Part shown: positions 45,619 to 57,603 of the stretch, piece by piece
Position numbering within the stretch: position 1 is the stretch's first letter
Layout of the letters: each line of letters starts with the position of its first letter
Source of the DNA: Hortaea werneckii
Lineage: Eukaryota > Ascomycota > Dothideomycetes > Mycosphaerellales > Teratosphaeriaceae
Assembly (NCBI GenBank): GCA_037044905.1
Contig: JBAOKB010000054.1
Span: 124,001 to 188,000 of the forward strand
Length of the DNA stretch: 64,000 nucleotides
Direction of reading: 5' to 3'
Translations under genes and position numbers: made by a program
Notes under the pieces: generated by a model
Told to the model about the DNA's origin: nothing
The model's input: the letters and a program-made list of their open reading frames with translations, nothing else
Databases searched by the model: none

Positions 45619-46020
45619 TGGCGGGGAGATGGATGGAACACGTTGTCGCTTGCCTAGAAAGAAAAGGGCGATCGCAGGGTGAACGATGTGCGAATAGCAG
45701 ATTATCACAGCTGGCCATTATTTGCATTTATTGCAGTGATTGATATGTCTGCAGAAGAAGGTGATGGATCTGTGATTTAGAAGGATATAGTTCATTGTGA
45801 TAAGGTACCTCACGTCAGCCATTACCTGATCAAATTACCATGATCTTTGTGCATAGATGTTGAAGAAGCTGAACTCAGGCTACCGTTCCATCTGGTACCC
45901 TCACCTCATATCGCTGTTCGCTACTGCCAGTTTCTCGAAGGAGGCGACGTGCCTGATTCGTATATCCAATGAGCAAGCTGCACACGTACTCAATCCACAT
46001 CATATCGACCACTTTCAGAC
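45619..46020. other. Intergenic region
   Basis: No supported gene was found. AT-rich sequence lies between the hypothetical gene and the convergent 2EXR-type pair. Confidence 0.4.
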
Positions 46021-46819
46021 TTAATCATCCGTCGTCACCACTTCATCATTTTCAAGCTCCGGAAATTTATCCCGCATCTGCCACCTTTTGTCTTCCAACA
46101 GCGCTCGGTTGATTCTCCCTGATTGGGCTTGCTGCAAAGCAGTATTGAAATGGTTCATGACCCGCAAAAGCTTCTCTGCGCTGCCAAAGTATTGATGAGG
46201 GGTGAACTGTTTCGATTCCTGCGGTGTGTACCATTCGTATATGTGAGTGACGCCATCATCTCGCACAATGATGTTTGTAATGCCGCGCAGCTCGAAGAGC
46301 AGCTTCATTCCTGGTAGCAGGCAAGGATTTGCTTTTTCCAGCAACTTGGGTTTCGAGGCATACCGACCCCAATCATGCCAAGTGATAAGTTGATAGCTCA
46401 TGATAATTTCCAGCTTGCGCAAGCCGGTCAGAGATTTGAGCAGGTCGAAAGTCAGATCTATGAGGCTGATTCCATCCCTTTGTTAGTCTTCATAGTGTAC
46501 GGTGATGTCAGTAATCATGCTGCGACGTAAAGTTCCGAGGCGTTGAATGAAGCCGTGAAGATGCAGGATATGATGGAAGATGAAAGCAGTTGTGATGGTA
46601 GAAGATCCCCACCGCTTCATGGTGGATCTGGCGGTTGACAGCAAGAATGCTAAGCACGGAAGATGAGCGATCAATTTTGAGCGTGCGGCAGTTTCTTGAT
46701 GCAGAAGTTGATTCTTTTGGAGATGGTGAAAGTGGGCCGTCAAATCGAAGAAGCAGGTCGTAGATACGGTTGCGAAGTTCAGGCGACAGTGAGAAGAAGG
46801 AGTTTTCGCTCTTGGGCAT
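46021..46819 (-). pseudogene. 2EXR/F-box-like domain protein, disrupted (second copy of tandem pair)
   Basis: MPKSENSFFSLSPELRNRIY opens the 2EXR motif typical of large fungal families (LPxELRNxIY...LLxVNRQIxxEAxxIFY). The match includes LAVNRQIHHEAVGIFYHHN. The conserved continuation LHLHGFIQRLGTLRRSMITDI lies in another frame (shift near 46561-46580). An in-frame TAA at 46483-46485 then interrupts YED...ISLIDLTFDLLKSLTGL. The remaining 134-codon frame (46422-46021) reads LRKLEIIMSYQLITWHDWG through to VVTTDD. A frame break plus a stop make decay plausible, though sequence error may account for part of it. Confidence 0.5.
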
Positions 46820-46867
46820 TCTGCTTCCGCGTCAGTTGAAGAGTCCAGTTGTGAAACCGTGTTGGCT

Positions 46868-47524
46868 TTAGAGAATGATGCATACATTTCCTTGTGGGTC
46901 TTCAAACCCATGATCTTTGGCGCGACAATCGTCTCTAGAACGCCACCCGGTATTGGACCACCTGTTATCTGCACCTGCAAGCTTGATGAACTGGACTTGG
47001 GGTATGCGCAGCTTCAGCAAGCCGGCAATACCGGGGTGTTGAAGCATCGACAGATCCCGCTGCTGAGTTGGGTGTGGATCGCGACCGAGGATTTGATGGA
47101 AGCTACCTGTGAGCATCCTCATGAGCATGTATTGCTCGTCCACTCTGATGTAGAGCTCTTCAAGGTTCCTCATGGTTGCAATACCGCGAAAGCATTCAGA
47201 GGCGGCCTTGTCTCGATACCTCCATGGTACAGTGAATCTGCGGATGAGATGCCGGTGCCTTGGCCAGCTGAGGTACGTAAAGTCAGTGATTTCTGCTATG
47301 ATGTTGAACTCGAAGTCATTCTGAGCGTAGAGGAAATGCGCAGCTTCTTTTTTGATTTTGCGAGATACCTGAAGGAGCGCAGGCATCCTGCGTCCATCTG
47401 TGGTATACAAATCGACTCCAACAAGCTCCGTGTATCGCTTGAAGCTGATGGGCTCCTCCTGCGTTAGATGCAGCTCATAAATACGCTTGCGAATGGCCTT
47501 TGGTAAGCTGTTGAAGTTCGCCAT
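46868..47524 (-). CDS. 2EXR/F-box-like domain protein (first copy of tandem pair)
   Basis: The ATG at 47524 gives MANFNSLPKAIRKRIYELHL, then PALLQVSRKIKKEAAHFLYAQ, the 2EXR signature. RFTVPWRYRD and LEELYIRVDEQYMLM follow. Such proteins are numerous in Pezizomycotina; their biochemical role is mostly unknown. The frame stops at 46868. Near 46983, a one-base shift would instead continue as LQVQITGGPIPGGVLETI with VAPKIMG, which looks more conserved. The true C-terminus is therefore uncertain. It lies immediately upstream of a related, disrupted copy on the same strand. Confidence 0.6.
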   Translation of the reverse strand: MANFNSLPKAIRKRIYELHLTQEEPISFKRYTELVGVDLYTTDGRRMPALLQVSRKIKKEAAHFLYAQNDFEFNIIAEITDFTYLSWPRHRHLIRRFTVPWRYRDKAASECFRGIATMRNLEELYIRVDEQYMLMRMLTGSFHQILGRDPHPTQQRDLSMLQHPGIAGLLKLRIPQVQFIKLAGADNRWSNTGWRSRDDCRAKDHGFEDPQGNVCIIL

Positions 47525-48085
47525 GATGAAGGTGACAATTGAAATTTCCAAGCCTTGCAACACTGGTTGAAAGTGTCGAAAGGAGAAGGTTCAGAACAAG
47601 TTGTAGAACTTGAAGGGTGGTCTGAGAAGATGAAGTTAGGTTGCAACGGAAGGTACGTCTGAGGCAGGCAGCAAACAGAAGCTTGGCGAAAGCTATCGCG
47701 CTTTCACGTGATGACGCGTGAATGAATGAAGTCGTATTCACTTATCTCCTGCTGGCAACTGTCAGTCAGGCGGCGATTAGTCGGCTTTGTGAATGGAGAT
47801 GGAAGGGAATGTTGGCAAAGGCCCGCAAAATCTGAGAAGGAGAAAGATAGCAGGGGTTGTTGGTGTGAATTGGTTCAATTTCATCGCAGTACATATAAAG
47901 AGGTACCAAACTCTATCGTATCAAAGACGATTGAGAATCGCTACCCAGAAAGCAAAAAGAGGACAAAACGCCGCGCTAGAATCCCATCCCTCGCCCATGG
48001 CTATGATCGGAAAAGTTGCCAAAAGGGAACAACATACGAAAAGACCCCGTCATGATGACAGAAGGCAGTAGATGGCAGGACCAAT
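47525..48085. other. Intergenic region
   Basis: This stretch lies between the 2EXR gene start and the CDC20 stop, both on the minus strand. No gene was seen. Confidence 0.45.
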
Positions 48086-49965
48086 CTATCGGATAGTAGT
48101 AGCCTTGGAAAGCGAAGCCTTAGCATTCGCAGTCGCAACCGCGCTACCACCGACCAAGTTCTGCGCACCAGCCTTCTTCTCGAACACCTTCCAGAACTTC
48201 AGGCTCTCGTCTGCGGCGGCAGTGGCAAGCATCTGGCCGTCCGGGCTGAGAGCGCTGTGCAGCACGCGGGACTCATGAGCGGGGATCTCGATGTTCTTGA
48301 CGAGGCTGGGGTAGGACCAGATGCTGAGGCTGTTGTCCGGGAAGCCGGAGGAGGAGACAAGCTCCTTGTATCCCAGGGACCAGCGGAGGGAAGTGACCTG
48401 GCTGCCGGTGTCGATGCTGTTCACACGCGCGCCTGAGGTGGTGTTCCAGAAGTGGATGTGGCGGTCGTGGCTGCCTCCTCCGGTGGCGAGGAGGTTGTTC
48501 TGCCAAGGGCACCATGCCAGGGCCTTGACCGCGGCCTTGTGGTTGGTCTTCTGGAACTTGGGGGCGTTGAGCTGGCGGGCGTCCCAGATAGAGACGAGGT
48601 TGTCGTTGCCGCCGGTGGCGAGCTGAGCGCCGTCAGGGCGCCACTCGAGGCCGCAGACTTCCGAAGTGTGGGATGCAAGCTCGGCGACCTTGTGCTGGGC
48701 GATGCGCACATCGTGGTTGAAGACAAGGCCGGAGCGGGCGCCGGTGGAGAGGATGTGCTTGTTCCAGCCCATGACGCCGACGCGGGTGTCGTGGCCGTGC
48801 ATAGAGCGGAGCTTGGTCTGCTCTCGACGTCCCAGATCTGGACCTCGCCAGTGCCGAGGCCGGCGGCGACGTATGCACCGTCGCCTGACCACTTGACGGA
48901 GGAGATGTAGGTGTCCTCAGGGCATTCGAGGAGGGAGTGCACGGAGCCAGACTCGGCAGACCAGACGTAGACGTTGCGCTCGAGGCCGATGGCGACCTGG
49001 TTGCCAGAAGACCAGTCCAGCAGGTTCAGGTAGTAGTCGTCGACAAGGCCTGGAGCATCGAGCACACGTTCCGGGGCGGTCAGCACACGGCGGCGGAACT
49101 GAGAGGCGGAGGCGGCCGCTGGCTTGAGAGGGCGGTTGTACTGGGAGCGGAGGTCGATAGGGCGGGAAGACTCTGGTGGCGCAGGCTTGAATTCAAGAAT
49201 GCGCTGCTTCATGCTCACACCGCAGGCCTCAGCAACGGACTGCTGGTACGCCACGGTGTTCGGGCTGGCCTTGGTCTTCGGGGCCTCATCCTCATCGTCC
49301 TCGTCGTTGTTGTCGTCTAGCCTGAGACGGTCAAGGGAAAGGGACGCAGCGGCGTCAGAAGAAGAAGAGTGGGTACGACCCAAGTTAAAAGCGCTGGCAG
49401 CACCCGCAGCAAGTGCAGCCGACCCATCGCTTGCGCTGGACTTAGGCCGTCTGCCCGGCGTCTGGTCGTTCTCGCCGAGCTTGACAGCTGCGCCGGTAGA
49501 GGTGATCGCCTCGCTGGCGTTACGGTTAGGGATGAAGCGGTCTGCCGCCGTGTAGTTGACCTTGGACTGCGTCCTCTTGGGCGTCCTGTGCGCTGAGCCG
49601 TTCCTGCTGCTGCGAGAGCGGGAAGGCGTGTTCTTGGCAGAAGTGGCAGTGCTTGGACGTGGGCCCGTACCGGTGAGGGTGTAGTCGCTCACACCGGAGT
49701 CAATCCTCCTCGGGCTTTCCCTTGAACGGGTGACGAGGTTGGACTTGGGCGAGTCGCGGACGTTGGTCTTGGACACGGAGCGCTGGAAGTGCGACCGCAG
49801 GTTGGCGTTGCCGTGGTGGATGCTCTCGGTAGGCTCAGCGACGACGTGCTGGGTGCGCGGCGTCTTGGGCGAGGGCGTCAAGGGGGCACGGCCGCCGGCG
49901 AGACGGGTGGAGAAGATGCCATCACGGCGGGATTTGATGGGGGTCAATACTGATGGGGTTGCCAT
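48086..49965 (-). CDS. CDC20: APC/C activator Cdc20 (Slp1) WD40 protein
   Basis: This is a regulator of the anaphase-promoting complex. A disordered N-terminus of about 140 residues leads to the C-box DRFIPNR and the Mad2-interaction-like RILEFKPAPP. The propeller begins VDDYYLNLLDWSSGNQVAIG and holds seven WD40 blades (WDVE, IWDARQL, FWNTTSG, SIWSYPS and FWKVFEKK are visible). The last two residues are Ile-Arg, the canonical IR tail that docks on the APC/C. The frame breaks at 48833-48835 (WDVE / EQTKLRSMHGHDTRVG). One missing base restores a protein of 626 residues. The overall motif set favours Cdc20 over Cdh1: YYLNLLDWSSGNQVAIGLERNVYVW and FKPAPP. It is divergent from the Kelch-BTB gene. 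Confidence 0.9.
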
Positions 49966-50723
49966 ATCTGCTGGTTAAGCTGATGTTTCCTGTGGCGATG
50001 TCGATGTTGTTGTTAATTCCTGTCTGTTGAATGGAGACGTGGGTCAGCGGATCTGGTTCGACATTGGAAGTGTGATCATGTTTAGTTGATAGGACGTACA
50101 GATGACCCAGTTAAGGGATCCGTTAGTATGTCTGATCGCAGATATTTGCAGTATGCCGTAGATGGAGATGCTTTGGAAAGCTAAGGAAGCCGCAAAGGGC
50201 TTCTTGAGTACGCGCTGATTGTATGTGTGGTTGTGGGTAGGAGAGGGAAGAGAAGAGGAGTCCACGGTCAAGGAGGAAGCCGCTTCGTTTTGACTTGCAA
50301 ATACCCGCTAGAGACGTCAGGGCAACCGGGAACGGCCGCAGCCGGGGTGGTCGGGGGGAAACTTTGCCGGGCTGCGGCTGCGGCTTTTGAGTTTCAACAT
50401 GACAACAAGTGAGACGCAGGAACGCGATTCCCGTGCGGATGATGGATCAGGCGCCCGCGAAGTGAATTTGGCTCCAGCCTCCATCAAAATTTCGCCCCTC
50501 TCACATGAAAGTGCACACGGTCGGCGGTCGAGAATGATTAATCGCACCGAAGCCGTCCACGGCCATCCATTCGTCCACGCAGCAGTACTTCAAACGGTCC
50601 TTTGCCAGCAGTAGCAATACCCGTTAGCCTTACCTCCGGACGTAGCGGCAGCAGCAGCAGCAGTAGCAGCAGCAGTGGCACCACGCGAGCTGGCCCCTCC
50701 GGCCTCCATCCCCGCCCTCCACC
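49966..50723. other. Divergent promoter region, CDC20 / Kelch-BTB
   Basis: This 758-bp region lies between two divergent starts. A CAG-type trinucleotide tract at 50646-50677 sits just upstream of the Kelch start and would be in its 5' UTR. No binding site can be assigned with confidence. Confidence 0.5.
50646..50677. repeat. (CAG)n trinucleotide tract in the presumed 5' UTR of the Kelch-BTB gene
   Basis: About ten CAG/AGC triplets interrupted by one TAG lie 47-78 bp before the ATG at 50724. Placement in the 5' UTR is inference. Confidence 0.85.
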
Positions 50724-53059
50724 ATGTCCAACCGCACCAACAACGACAACTCCTACATCCTCTCCGGCTCGCCCGTTAAGAACAGCCGCCGACGCACCGG
50801 CGAGCCCTACATGCCCAAGATCATTACCACCGTCGGCCAGCGTCCGGCGTGTCTGGTCAATGCTTCGGTCACGTACGTAGGCAACGACTTGATCTACGCC
50901 TTTGGCGGCTTCGATCAGTACACCGACGAGGTCTACAACCACGTCCTGAAGCTGAACTTGTCCGCGCGGCAGTGGAGTCTGGTCGATAACTATGGCGACA
51001 TCCCCGGCGTGCGTATGGGCCACACCGCTTGCCTATGGCAGGGTGACAAGTTGCTAGTCTACGGCGGGGAGAACGAGCACCGGATCCACCTCTCCGACGT
51101 CGTCATCTTCGACATCAAGACCGCCCACTGGACCCAGCCGGATATAAATGGCCCGATTCCCCGAGGTCGCGCCCGACACTCGGCTGTCATCTACGACGAC
51201 AAGCTGTTTGTGTGCGGTGGCATGAGTGGAGGCGACAATGCCGTGTTAGACGATATCTGCTACTTGGACCTCAGGACCTGGACCTGGAGTCGCACATGGC
51301 GTTTTGTGCCCCGCTACGATCACTCCACCTGGGTTTGGGGCGGCAAGATTTGGGTCAGCGGTGGCATGGGGGAGGAGATGGAGCGCACCAACGAGATCTG
51401 GTGGCTAGATTTCCGTGGTGCGCCTGCCTTTGAAGGTGGGCCCACCTACGGCACGATGGGCTCAGATGACATAAGGCCACTCGGCGACAATAGATATGCG
51501 AGCTACCATGGCTTCGCAGCACATCAAACCCCTGCTCTGGGTTCGACCGGCTACGCTGCCAATACCAGCTCGATTCAGTCGAATTCAGCAACCCAAATCC
51601 AGCGCTCTCCACCTGTTGCCCCTGGCGCCATTAGCTCCGTCAAATTCATATCATCTCCAAATCTTCCGATGCAGAATGTGGGCACGCACTTCCATGTTTT
51701 CAGCTCCGGTTGCATGCTTGACTTCGTGACGCCAGCCACCAACATGCCACTCGAGACGTCTCTTTCAGCTCTGGATCTGGATACTCTACGATGGCAAAAA
51801 CTGGCTGATGGCAAGGATCTCTTCACACCAGCGTATAGGTGGCACTACTGCTGTCTGGACGCAGACGGTACCATGCATGGCTTCTAGGCTGTCCACGCGA
51901 AGTGCGGAGCGCCAACGGAGGCGATGCTGAGGAATATCTTTCTGATGTGTTGCCTATTGATTTACGGAAGTTTGGCTTGCTTGGCAATAAGATGAGCCAG
52001 GAAGCTCGTAACGAGCAGAAGCTCCCGACCTCTGACACCTACACTGGCTCCTCACACCTCTCTGCCATTGGCGCTGACCTGGCGCGCACTTTCAACCAAC
52101 TTCCCGAATCAGGATCAGGCACTGATTTTGTCATCACCGCTCTCAGAGACGACGACTACGATTTAGAAGGCCTTTCGGAAGACGGCTCGCCGTCCGCGAC
52201 CCTGACCGCCCCAGCTGCGCTCCCTGCCCAGACTAGCGGCAGTGGCAGCGCCACTTCTGATTCCAGCGAGAGTCCTTCTCCCACCAGTCATACTTCTCAG
52301 CCAATTCACGTCCACCGCCTCATACTCTCCGCCCGCTGGCCTCACTTTGCCCGACTCTACAACGCCCAAATGTCCGAATTTCACACCCGGCGCATGCACA
52401 TCCCCGAGCCCTACTCCGCCGTCAAAGCCTTCCTCTACTATCTCTACACCGACTCCATCACGAGTGCGCCTACCTCTCAGGCTCGACTGGTCATACTGGG
52501 TCTAATTTACCCGCATCAACAGCCGGCGCCAATGCCAACCCTGGCGGTCCCAGTTTGGAAGATGTGGCTAACATGCTCGTCATGAGCAACATCTACGACA
52601 TGCCGCGCCTTCGCCACCTCTGCGTCAACCGCTTAGTCCGAGACTTGGACGTTGCTCATGCGGCGCTGATTTTCGATCGAGCGAGCACGGCGCAGGAGGA
52701 CTGGTTGAAGCGGCGGGCGGCGTCTTTCTGTCTGACACACTGGGGCCGGGTCGTGAGGACGGAGGGTTTTAGAAATCTGAAGCGGCCCGCGATGTTGGAG
52801 TTGTGTGAGGGGGTCGATAGCGAGGGACGAGTTGTAGGTGGAGAGGAGTTGGAAGCGGTTGGTGGGTTAGGGGAGCGAGGCTAGGCAGTGGACTCTATGG
52901 GTTGGGAATGGGTGGTGGTGTTGGTGGAGGCTTGTGGGGTGCTGGCAGGAAAGAGGAAGGCTGGGGAGTGCTGGGGGAGTGGGCACTGGGATGGATGGTG
53001 AGATGGACGATGATGGCGATGGAGATGGGGTTGGCGACGAAGGGATGGAGATCTCCTAG
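50724..53059 (+). CDS. Kelch-repeat and BTB-domain protein
   Basis: MSNRTNNDNSYILSGSPVK opens the protein. Kelch blades follow: LIYAFGGFDQYTDEVYNHV, LLVYGGENEHRIHLSDVVIF, LFVCGGMSGGDNAVLDDI and IWVSGGMGEEMERTNEIWWL. After a linker rich in Ser/Thr comes a BTB fold (HVHRLILSARWPHFARLYNAQM, EPYSAVKAFLYYLYTD). Then comes LEDVANMLVMSNIYDMPRLR with the following helices. Four missing bases are implied: at 51871 (before HAWLLGCP), 52469, near 52881, and in the Gly-rich tail between 52930 and 53000. The tail then ends in an acidic DGEMDDDGDGDG run and stops at 53057-53059. The corrected length is 779 residues, a multiple of three. The architecture resembles LZTR1-like adaptors; a role as Cul3 adaptor is inference. 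Confidence 0.8.
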
Positions 53060-53513
53060 CGGGAGAGGCAGCTTCTCCTTCTAAATTCTTCGTCTCCTTA
53101 AAGGCTGGATTACATGCTTTTTGGAGGGGTCGGGCGGGGTGGTACGGAGTTCTAACGATTCAATGGGTGCATGCATAGCGGATATGATGATAAGCGGCAA
53201 TCATTGCTAGGTTGAGATGGCGTTTAATGGATACGGCCAGCTGGCTGACGACCGGGGTGAAGGGGATGGAGGACACTGCGCTTTTGCGCTATTTTTGCTG
53301 ACGACCAATCGATTACGCTTATCAAGGTTGGCACAACATTTGCAAGGTGTGAGGCGCTACAGGATCATTATGCTTTAGTAATGGTTTTGGGAAATGGTCA
53401 TCAAGTTTCTGCGAGCCTTTCAATTCCTGGCAGGCGAGCCGTGTGGCTGCCTGGCTGTTTACATGTATAGGTAGTTGAAAGAGAAAAAAGTCTACCTCAT
53501 CATCGCGGACATC
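53060..53513. other. Convergent 3' intergenic region
   Basis: The sequence between the Kelch-BTB stop and the kinase-like paralogue stop holds no gene. Confidence 0.45.
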
Positions 53514-55213
53514 TCAAGCTTCATCGAGGTTTCTTCTTTTCGGCTTGCTACTCGTCGGCATCACATCCCTTCTTCCAGCATTCTCATCGTTTTCATCATA
53601 TCCATCGTCTTCCCTTCTTCTACTCGGGGCTTGCGTTTGGACCCGGCTATTGTGGAAGGGAAGGTCCAGCAGCGGCATGTTCCACTTTCTTCGTGGGCTT
53701 TTCTTCTTTGCCGTCTTCTTTCCTTCCTTTTCCTCCTTTTCCTCATCTGCCGCCTCGAGAATGGTTTCTCCAGTCAGCTCTCCGGTAGATGGGGCAAGTG
53801 AGAACGGATCATCTTCCTCAATGTCTCCGTCATCACTTGATGCGAGGCTGACTAACTCAGGAACATTTTTGAATCCATAGGGTGGATCGTTGGGTGCTAT
53901 GGCAAACCCGAATTTCCACTTCTCCGGTGGTGTTTCCACCCTGTGATCTTCCCTACGCCACCCGGCGATCGTTTGCTGCCGCACCACGCAGTCCCGAGGC
54001 TTTGTCGGATGCAGAGCTCGGACGAGTATAGTGTTTGATTCGTTTCAAAAGGTCAGCGAAGTCCGGTCTATCTTTCTGCTCGTAGCGCGTGCAAGCACTG
54101 ATAAGTTCTAGCAGCTCAGTACTGTAGTGCTCACTGGCGCGAGGGCGGAACGTTGGCTCGTTCAATCGTTCGGGATCGCCATCACATTCGTCGTCGTTCG
54201 TGTCGAACTTCAGTCTGTGGTCGCCTTCTTCGAGCTCAATCAGACTCCAAAGCACGATACCCACGCCCCAGACATTGGTACGGGAATCCATCATCCTTGG
54301 CTTCCGTTGTTTCCCATAGAGATGATGCATCTGTTCAGCCGGGCGGTTACCGCGTGTTCCGTTGCCCATGATGTAGTCTTCTGCTTTGCGTGGATCATTC
54401 ATCTTCTTAATCGTACAGAGTCCAAAATCCCCAAGCCGTGGCATTGGATAACCTGTGTAACGCTCGTGGGAAGGCAGGTCCAGGAAGACATTACTGCACT
54501 TGTAGTCGAGGTGCAAGATCTGCTCCCAGAAACTTATTGGCCCCGGATCGACCTCACCCCTTTCCATAAGTAGTCCGGCTATCACTAGACTCTCAAAGAC
54601 GTGCCAGAGGAAGGGTTCGGGTAGCCAGTCGCGAGCTATTTCATCGCGGGTCCTATGGAAGTCTCGCACGACCTGATTGAAAGCTTCATCATCGAGACCG
54701 TCGAAGGCTGGGTCCTCGTCATTTGGAAATTGTCGCTGTACCAACCGATGTATTGCTTCAGATCTCCAAAGGGACAGTAAGTTGTGTACAATCTGATTGT
54801 GAGGTGTGCCAGAAAGACTCGCCAGCCACGTGCCTCGATGACGTCTCGCTACCCTTGCGGCTGCGCAAGTTGTATAACGCTGCTATTTCTGTTGGTATCA
54901 GCGCCTGGCCTTTCACGTCTCGAACATCTTCCGTCCAGATGGCACCCGCCGAGGACCATAGTTCGCGGTTGTTTGAGAAGTCACTGTCCTTCACCACTAT
55001 ACGCTTTGCGGATGTCAGTAATCTTGTGTCCATTGTCTTTGTGAAGGCCTGCGATCAACTAACGTCAATGACAAGCCCGGCCGAATCACGCTTCAGCCAG
55101 AGCTCCGGCGCAGCAGCAAACTCGCCGCCAGAAGCGAAACGCCAGCCGCCGACCCATTTTGGGCCAAATCCCAGCTCTTCACGTCGGTCTCTAAATCTGG
55201 CCTCTTGGTCCAT
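53514..55213 (-). CDS. Protein kinase-like protein, paralogue A (probable pseudokinase)
   Basis: This is a kinase fold with weakened catalytic motifs. The ATP-loop position reads SGGEFAAAPELW. The beta3 lysine is in RIVVKD, formed across intron 55014-55063 (GTTAGT...CAAAG). The catalytic loop is LHLDYKCSNVFL, the metal site is LGDFGLC, and the APE position is degenerate (GTRGNRPAEQ). Later it has NVWGVGIVLWSLIELEEGDHRL. Compared with paralogue B next door it lacks about 130 N-terminal residues; only faint similarity (SRVF) remains upstream of the ATG at 55213. Three missing bases are implied: near 54845 (SDVIEARGWR), 54727-54730 (NFPNDEDPAF) and about 53960. The third joins a C-terminal acidic/basic tail to 53514. 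With all three corrected the length is a multiple of three. It is the downstream partner of a tandem duplication. Confidence 0.65.
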
Positions 55214-55730
55214 ATCTCAGACAAAATACTCTTGAGTCTCCGAGGTGTTGAAATCCCTGGGGTTTTCTGGAGGGATTTTTTTCTTTATCAAATATAAAAA
55301 AGGAAAGACAAAGGTGGCAATGCAGTGTTGGTAAAGCGGTTGAGCATCAAAGGAAAACCAGGTATGTTAGAATCTGCCTGTCCTCGTTCGTCGTCAGGAG
55401 CGGGAAGATGGCCACTATTGCTCCTGGCTTTCAATGTTTCTTTGTCACAAATCCCACGAACCCCGGATCCGGCAGCTTATGGGAAATAGACTTGAATGTC
55501 ACCCTTGTGCAAGACAATGGCTATGCTTTACTTGACAATTAGTTCGCAATGGACTGCTCCAGTAGTCCAGAGTGTGAGCTGCTTTGTGCTCTGTTCACCA
55601 CGTGATTCTTTGTCAGCTCCATTAGTTCAAAAGTTACTGTATGCGGCATCTCCTCCATTGAAAGGACACGAATAATACTATGCATAGAATCTCCAAGGAT
55701 GATTCTCTTATCAGGCAGAATCATCGATGT
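55214..55730. other. Spacer between kinase paralogues
   Basis: This is mostly non-coding. Directly upstream of paralogue A (55214-55260) a minus-strand frame shows weak resemblance to the N-terminal domain of paralogue B (DSRVF versus TSRVF), consistent with a truncated duplicate. A TTTTTTTCTTTATC-like T-rich run lies near 55276. Confidence 0.4.
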
Positions 55731-57603
55731 TCATTCCCTCATCGGACTCTCTCCAGAAGCATCGCCATGGAGCAGTTCCAGCTCTGTGCCTTCGACTCCA
55801 CCAATTTCATACTCCTCAGCTCTGAAGTCTTCTGGGAACGGCGGGGAAGGCATAGCATGCATGCCTGGTGGAGGCGCTACCAAGTGATTCAGTTTCTTCC
55901 CCAAAGGCCATCCGTCCTGTTTGACGTTGAAAGAACGCTGGAACAACATAAGAAAGACGATCGTTCTTTGCTGAAGATCGAATGGCGCCTGCTCCGCGCC
56001 CCGTAGAAGTATCTTGAAAGTGTTGGTGAATCGTGTTCAGGACCTCGCGGAAGGATAAACGATCGGATGGTTGATATTCCGTGCAAGCGTGGACGAGATC
56101 ACAAAGCTTCTTGCTATACCTCGCTTCTGTAGATGGTCGTAAAGTCGGCGCTGAGATGGACTGTGGGTCAAAGTCTCGATTGCCAGTCTCGTAGACCAAC
56201 CGGTGGTCGCCTTCTTCCAACTCCATCAAGCCCCAAATAATGATGCCTATGCCCCAGACATTCGTCGCTGAAGTCCATTCTTCGGGTCCTCCGAAAAGAG
56301 CGAAAGGAACCTGTTCTGGCGCACGGCAATAGGCTGTTCCTCTCCCACAGTACTTATCATAGTGTGCGTTGTCTTTAGGGGAGAACAATTGTGCCAAGCC
56401 GAAGTCTCCGAGCTTTGCTTGTGGGTAACAAACAAAGCTATTCGCCGATGGCACGCCGAGAAAGACGTTACTGGGCTTGAGATCGAAATGCACGATCAGG
56501 TCCCATTTCGTCAGGGGATTCTCATCCAGACTACCTTGCTCCATTAGAAGCCCGGCTTTGGCGAGTGACTCGAAACAAGCCCAGATAAAAGGCTCTGGTA
56601 GCCATTCGAGCTCGTTGGTTTCGCGCTGTTCATGAAAAGCTTTAAGGCTATCACGGTATTCCAACGCAGCAATTTCGTTCTCGGATTCTCCTGACATTTC
56701 GGGCAATACTGGCATCTTGTCGTTATACCAGGACATGAATTGATAAAGATCGCCATGAGGTGCAAACTCAAGGTAGAGCCGGTACATCCTTTGTTCTGAT
56801 GCCATGCGCCAATTCCGCATCTTGATAATGGTATCGGAACCTTCTAAAGGACGTAAAGCGGCATGCGCAGCCACTTCGGTTGGCAGATTTCTTTCTTCGC
56901 TTTCTGGATAGCGAGGATCTTTGGCAAAGTGAAGCTTCGAGTTCCACAAGTTGACTGGCAGTACAGTGTCTTTTATCACGCATCGCTTTAATTGAGCATG
57001 TCAGCCTGCATTCTCCTGACTTGCCCTTGAGGACTTTATTTCACTCACATCGTTTATTAAGCCATTGCTGTCCTGCCTGACCCAGAGAGATGTCTTGCCG
57101 AAATTGCCGTCGTTTGCAAATTTCCAAGCGCCGACCCACGACATGCTAGCTCCATGCTCTCGCCGCAGATCATCCGCTAGCTGGCGGATGTTTTGCTCCA
57201 GATCCTTTGCATCGTGAGAAAGTGCAAATACCCGAGATGTCACATATTCATGAATGTCCCACGGGTCGCTGACGCCATATAATGTTTTAAAGAGATGAAT
57301 GAAGAGCAGGAATTGCTCATTGACATTATCGAGGCACTTTTTCGAGGCGGCCAGCCTATTACTTATTGGCTGATTGGCACTGGCTTCGAACTCTGTGTCA
57401 AGCTCTTCTCGCATCGATGATAGCTCGTGAATTGACAATATGTGCGGCATAATCATTCTTCGATAATGGGGAGTGATACCCTCATATTGCCGCCTCAATC
57501 GGGACACTTCACGATCCAATTCCTGTTCGGTCGGATCCCACTCCTCTTTGTATAGCTTCACGGCAAGCTGAAATGATACCCAGGATTCTGATTCTGTCGC
57601 CAT
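55731..57603 (-). CDS. Protein kinase-like protein, paralogue B
   Basis: ATG 57603 starts MATESESWVSFQLAVKLYKE, an N-terminal helical region of about 150 residues not recognised as a known domain. The kinase part follows. The glycine-rich loop is NDGNFGKTSLWV, and the beta3 lysine in RCVIKD is rebuilt by intron 56986-57048 (GTGAGT...TAAAG). The alphaC glutamate is in LPTEVAAHAAL and the catalytic loop is VHFDLKPSNVFL (HxDxKxxN, lacking the usual Arg). The metal site is LGDFGLAQ and the APE motif is intact in GTAYCRAPEQ. It looks catalytically competent. The frame stops at 55816, but the alternative frame ending at 55731 (SFNVKQDGWPLGKKL) better matches the tail of paralogue A; a shift near 55900-55950 is likely. 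The biological substrate is unknown. Confidence 0.75.
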
